Assembly (NCBI GenBank): GCA_964553915.1
Contig: CAZKMM010000010.1
Location: 1-34,535 of the forward strand
DNA from: CAZKMM01 sp964553915
GTDB taxonomy: Bacteria > RBG-13-61-14 > DRUE01
Direction of reading: 5' to 3'
Length of the DNA: 34,535 nt
Below, piece after piece: positions 31,350 through 34,535 of the stretch. Position 1 is the stretch's first letter; each line of letters opens with the position of its first letter. Below the pieces are notes generated by a model, which worked only from the letters and a program-made list of their open reading frames with translations, was not told where the DNA came from and ran no database searches. Position numbers and translations under genes: made by a program.

Positions 31350-32663
31350 TCACCATTTTTTCCAGGGAGCTTTTTCTCTCCGCTTTTTTTCCTTTTTTCC
31401 TTTTTTCTTTTTTATCAAAGCGGAGGGTTGTTTTTGTTCTTGGATTTTTTTCTTCTGCTTTTTTTCCGGGTCATATTCTCCCTGAGCGAGCATTTTTTGA
31501 ATAAATCTCTCACGCTGGCGAATCTCCTCCCAGGTAAGCTCCAGCTCCATCTCCTTGAGAGGACGGATTTTCAGCCCGGCAAAGCTTTTCTGCCAGAGGG
31601 CTTCTGCCCGGACCCGGATTTGTTCCGAATTTCTCAATCCTTTAAGCCATCGCTCTGGAATCGCTTCCTCTCCGAACCTTGCCCCGAGAATTGCTCCGGT
31701 GATGGCTCCCAGGCTGTCCGCATCCCTTCCCAGATTAACCGCTTCAATCAAACCAGATTCAAAATCCCGGCTCACCATTCCCAGAAAAATTGCGGTAATG
31801 CCCAAAGCCAAAGAAAAATTCTGTGCCGGCGAGGTAATTTTCTGACGGGGAAAGCCCTGATTGGCAAGATTAACAATCTGCTTGAAGACCAGGCTATGCT
31901 CCATTCCCTGCCAGTGAGAAAGCCCTTTTAAAGAGCGGGAGAAAAATCCAAAAAAATCATAAGCCTGAGCCGGTAAATAAGCGATGTATTCCCGCTCAAT
32001 CAACTCCTCTATCTTCTCCACCTCTGAGAGGAGTTCCTCAATTTGCTCCCGAAGTTTAAGCTCTGCCCAGCCCGGCTCTAAATATTTTCCTACCAGCCAG
32101 GCTACTGTGGCAGAAAGCGCCAGCGCCCTCGGGTCCGTATGGGTGAGCAGAGATTGCTTTATGGCTGAATCAATCAGGGCTTGCGCCTCTCCGGCAAAAT
32201 AAAGCCCGACCGGAGCTACCCGCATTGCTGAGCCGATGCCGGCACTGGGAATTCCGGTTTTTTGTGGGTCTGCTCCCTGTTCCAGCTCGGTCATTACCTT
32301 TCTGAAGGTAGGACCAATTCCCCGGAAGGCGCCATATTTTAAATCTTCATCTGCTTTCCAGAGCTCAAGCAAAGTTTTGGCAAAATTATTCAGGTCAAAA
32401 CCATAACACCGCACCAGACTTTCTGCCAGGCAGAGTGCCTGCTGGGTGTCATCAGTATAAACCCCGGGAAGCCGGAGCCGATAGGGTCTTTTTTGATAAG
32501 CATTGCGGTTATCTAGATAATCCCGCACCTCCTGAAAAAGCTCCCGAATCCTGCCCGGCTTCATTCCTTCAATCGGCGCACCCAGAGCATCTCCGACTGC
32601 CAAGCCGAGCAGAGCTCCCCGAAATTTATCCGGGGAGTAATCTGAATGTTCTAGGGCGGACAT
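31350..32663 (-). CDS. ADP-ribosylglycohydrolase (DraG) family protein with Lys-rich tail
   Basis: Members remove ADP-ribose from proteins or small molecules using two Mg2+ or Mn2+ ions. The 437 residues show the family pattern: FRGALLGLAVGDALGAPIEG at the N-terminus, VYTDDTQQALCLAESL (metal-binding Asp pair), NLGRDADSLGAITGAILGA (second metal site). The core ends at about residue 345. The rest includes a helical segment LTWEEIRQRERFIQKMLA and a strongly basic end (KKKKGKKEKKRREKAPWKKW) not part of the family core. The ATG overlaps the CysM-type gene by 13 bases and has no Shine-Dalgarno, suggesting coupled translation. No DraT partner or nitrogenase is in the window, so the target is unknown. 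Confidence 0.88.
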   Translation of the reverse strand: MSALEHSDYSPDKFRGALLGLAVGDALGAPIEGMKPGRIRELFQEVRDYLDNRNAYQKRPYRLRLPGVYTDDTQQALCLAESLVRCYGFDLNNFAKTLLELWKADEDLKYGAFRGIGPTFRKVMTELEQGADPQKTGIPSAGIGSAMRVAPVGLYFAGEAQALIDSAIKQSLLTHTDPRALALSATVAWLVGKYLEPGWAELKLREQIEELLSEVEKIEELIEREYIAYLPAQAYDFFGFFSRSLKGLSHWQGMEHSLVFKQIVNLANQGFPRQKITSPAQNFSLALGITAIFLGMVSRDFESGLIEAVNLGRDADSLGAITGAILGARFGEEAIPERWLKGLRNSEQIRVRAEALWQKSFAGLKIRPLKEMELELTWEEIRQRERFIQKMLAQGEYDPEKKQKKKIQEQKQPSALIKKKKGKKEKKRREKAPWKKW

Positions 32664-33613
32664 TTGGCGCAGATGCTACGGAAAAAATGAGTGCTTAAAT
32701 ACCTGTCTCCCCGGTCCGGGAAAACCGTAACAATTATGCTTCCAGCAGGAGCAGACTTTGCCAGCTCCACTGCTCCGAACAAACTTGCTCCACTGGAAAG
32801 TCCGACAAAAATTCCCTCCTCTTTTGCCAGCCTCTCCACCCAGTAAATTGCCTGCTCATCACTCACCGAGATGGTCTCATCTACCTGACTCGGGTCCCAG
32901 ATAGCTGGAATATAAGATTCAGTTAAGTTTTTCAAACCCTGGATCTTATGTCCGGGTTCTGGCTCTACCGCAACGATTTTCACTTCTGGTTTTTTCTCTC
33001 TTAGCCTGCGGGCAACTCCCATTAGAGTTCCAGAAGTGCCAATGCCAGTGGTAAAGTGGGTAATCTCTCCTTTGGTCTGCTCCCAGATTTCCACCCCGGT
33101 GCCATAATAATGGGCATTCAAATTGGCAGGATTATCGTATTGATTGGCAAGGAAATATTTATCTGGCTCAGTTTCTACCACCTGACGAGCCCGGTTAATT
33201 GCTCCATCCACACCTTCCTGACTCGGAGTCAATACCAGTTCTGCTCCAAATGCTCGTAAGATTGCCTTTCGCTCCTCACTCACGCATTCGGGCATAAAAA
33301 GCTGAAGCTTCAGCCCATAATAAGAGCAGACCATTCCCAAGCCAATTCCAGTATTACCGCTGGTGGCTTCCACCACAATTTTATTTTTATCCAGCTTTCC
33401 GCTCTCCATTGCCTCCCGAATAATAAAATATGCAATTCGGTCTTTCACCGAGCCAGCAGGATTAGCCCCTTCTAACTTGGCAAAAATCCGCACCCCGGGG
33501 TTGGGATTTAACCTTTTAATCTCCACCAGCGGAGTGTTGCCAATTGCCCTCATCACCCCTTCGGGCTTGAGTTTTTCCAGAGAATACTCCACGATTTTTA
33601 CTGGTGGCTCCAT
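32651..33613 (-). CDS. cysM: cysteine synthase, CysM-like PLP enzyme
   Basis: Joins a sulfur donor (sulfide or thiosulfate) to O-acetylserine, or a related activated serine, to form cysteine. The 320 residues show the beta-family PLP fold: AIGNTPLVEIKRLN, KLEGANPAGSVKDRIAYFII with the PLP Lys in SVKDR, EATSGNTGIGLGMV, and the phosphate loop TGIGTSGTLMG. KLEGANPAGSVKDR and the end FPDRGDRYLSTHFF look closer to CysM than CysK, but the two are hard to separate by eye. The ATG is one base after the stop of the GH2 gene, and the 3' end overlaps the ADP-ribosylglycohydrolase gene. Confidence 0.88.
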   Translation of the reverse strand: MEPPVKIVEYSLEKLKPEGVMRAIGNTPLVEIKRLNPNPGVRIFAKLEGANPAGSVKDRIAYFIIREAMESGKLDKNKIVVEATSGNTGIGLGMVCSYYGLKLQLFMPECVSEERKAILRAFGAELVLTPSQEGVDGAINRARQVVETEPDKYFLANQYDNPANLNAHYYGTGVEIWEQTKGEITHFTTGIGTSGTLMGVARRLREKKPEVKIVAVEPEPGHKIQGLKNLTESYIPAIWDPSQVDETISVSDEQAIYWVERLAKEEGIFVGLSSGASLFGAVELAKSAPAGSIIVTVFPDRGDRYLSTHFFRSICAKCPP

Positions 33614-33614
33614 T

Positions 33615-34535
33615 TTATTTCCCTATCTGCTGGTTGATTTTTTTAATTTCCTGGAGATGGATTTTTGGCTTTCTCATCTCATCCAAAAGCCCGTTCCTCT
33701 CCTGTTCCACATCATAAAGCTGGGTATAACAAAATCCCTGAAGATAAGAATACCGGGCAATTGCCCGGGTATATTCCTGATAGTTTTCCAAAAGAGACTT
33801 TGGCTGAGATTTGTAAAAACCAAATCCACCATATTCACTGATAATAATTGGCTCTCCCTGATATTTCGCCCCGGGAAAAAGCGGAGGAAAAACCGGCGAT
33901 GCTCCTTTAAGAGCCAGACGGAAATTTTTAAAGAAACTGCTCCAGGGCTCGGAAAGTTCTTGATAAAGAATTTCGGTTTTATCCACCCGGGAAAGATATT
34001 GATGGATATCCATAATGTCTGTGTCCCGATGAAGCCAGCCAGAATTGTCCACCACCAGCCGGGTCGGGTCCTGCTCCCGGGTCTGCTGAACCACCTTATC
34101 TGCCCAGCTCCGAACCGAAGGAGAATAAAGCCCGGCTAAAATCCCCCAGCTCTCATTAAACGGCACCCGGACAATGATGGAAGGATGATTAAAATCCCGC
34201 TCAATCACAGAAAGCCATTCTTTTTCAAATTGCTCCTGCCATTTTTTTCCCACCGGAAGAATTAACCAGGGAAACTCTGCACCCATTGCCGGCATCTCCT
34301 CCCAGACTAAAACCCCGAGCAGATCTGCCCAGTAATAAAATCGCTTTGCCTCTATTTTCTGGTGAAGGCGAAGACCATTAAATCCCATTTCTTTGAGCAG
34401 TTTCAGGTCCCGGACAAATTCCTCATCGGTTTTCGGAGAATATATCCCGGGCGGATAATACCCCTGAACCAGAACCAGCTTCTGATAAATCGGCTCCCCA
34501 TTAAGCCAGACCCTGCCTTCCTTTACCTCCACCTC
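33615..34535 (-). CDS. glycoside hydrolase family 2 protein, C-terminal catalytic part (5' end outside window)
   Basis: The frame is open to the window edge, so only the last 306 or so codons are seen; N-terminal sugar-binding and sandwich domains are expected upstream. The visible part is a GH2 TIM barrel: GRVWLNGEPIYQKLVLVQGY, DLKLLKEMGFNGLRLHQK, ADLLGVLVWEEMP, the acid/base Glu in VPFNESWG, and the probable nucleophile Glu in PIIISEYGGFG, followed by YLQGFCYTQLYDVEQERNGL. Family members are beta-galactosidases, glucuronidases or mannosidases; the specificity is not readable here. It has no recognisable link to the cysM and ADP-ribosylglycohydrolase genes beyond tight spacing. Confidence 0.85.
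   Translation of the reverse strand, partial: EVEVKEGRVWLNGEPIYQKLVLVQGYYPPGIYSPKTDEEFVRDLKLLKEMGFNGLRLHQKIEAKRFYYWADLLGVLVWEEMPAMGAEFPWLILPVGKKWQEQFEKEWLSVIERDFNHPSIIVRVPFNESWGILAGLYSPSVRSWADKVVQQTREQDPTRLVVDNSGWLHRDTDIMDIHQYLSRVDKTEILYQELSEPWSSFFKNFRLALKGASPVFPPLFPGAKYQGEPIIISEYGGFGFYKSQPKSLLENYQEYTRAIARYSYLQGFCYTQLYDVEQERNGLLDEMRKPKIHLQEIKKINQQIGK

Noticed and set aside
1..34535. CRISPR arrays, insertion sequences and rRNA genes
   Set aside because: No regularly spaced repeats, transposase frames with terminal inverted repeats, or rRNA-like conserved segments were seen.

Overview
The window looks like chromosomal DNA of an uncultivated, probably anaerobic, Gram-negative bacterium. The genes are dense and often overlap, overall GC is in the mid-40s by eye, and there are secreted and lipoprotein genes, a BamB-like propeller, type II/IV-secretion-type ATPase genes and Wood-Ljungdahl-type MetV/MetF. 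The order parA-parB-bactofilin-(antiporter)-b'-b-delta-alpha resembles the par/atp cluster of Desulfobacterota such as Geobacter (from memory). Proteins ending in 'LKSLGY' and the many membrane glycosyltransferases would also fit Acidobacteriota/Aminicenantota-like lineages. I cannot assign a phylum from this window alone.

Layout. 1-9107 is a minus-strand run: khpA, a zinc-ribbon/Tudor-like protein and a membrane-anchored sulfatase-fold protein, then parA, parB, bactofilin, a NhaD-type antiporter, and the F-type ATP synthase genes b', b, delta and alpha (alpha leaves the window). 9231-9345 is a plus-strand tRNA-Pro(CGG). 9366-12155 is a PilB/GspE-like ATPase with an extra DUF4388 domain. 12156-14089 is a low-GC patch with a decayed radical-SAM gene and an O-antigen-ligase-like gene; a 13-bp direct repeat sits at both ends. 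14090-22349 (minus) carries BamB-like and YfgM-like proteins, an NSS symporter, two GT-C glycosyltransferases (one with C-terminal TPRs) and a MshEN-domain protein with a very acidic linker. 22445-24912 (plus) carries a polyprenol-kinase-like protein and a lipoprotein of the sulfatase fold. 24913-26534 (minus) is metV-metF. 26732-30110 (plus) is a two-component pair. 30114-34535 (minus) carries a secreted HEAT-like protein, a small unknown protein, an ADP-ribosylglycohydrolase, a CysM-type synthase and the 3' part of a GH2 glycosidase.

The most interesting item is the two-component pair at 26732-30110. The kinase is a single polypeptide made of a 2[4Fe-4S] ferredoxin domain, an [FeFe]-hydrogenase-like H-cluster domain, a Fes-type 4Fe-4S domain and a HisKA/HATPase module. 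All four cysteines of the H-cluster cubane are kept, but three residues needed for fast catalysis are replaced. It overlaps an NtrC-family sigma-54 activator and is divergent from metV-metF. I infer a hydrogen or redox sensor that controls sigma-54 genes, possibly linked to C1-folate metabolism. A second theme is that several operon-head genes have a good -10 box only about 9-14 bases before the start codon and no Shine-Dalgarno, which suggests leaderless transcripts.
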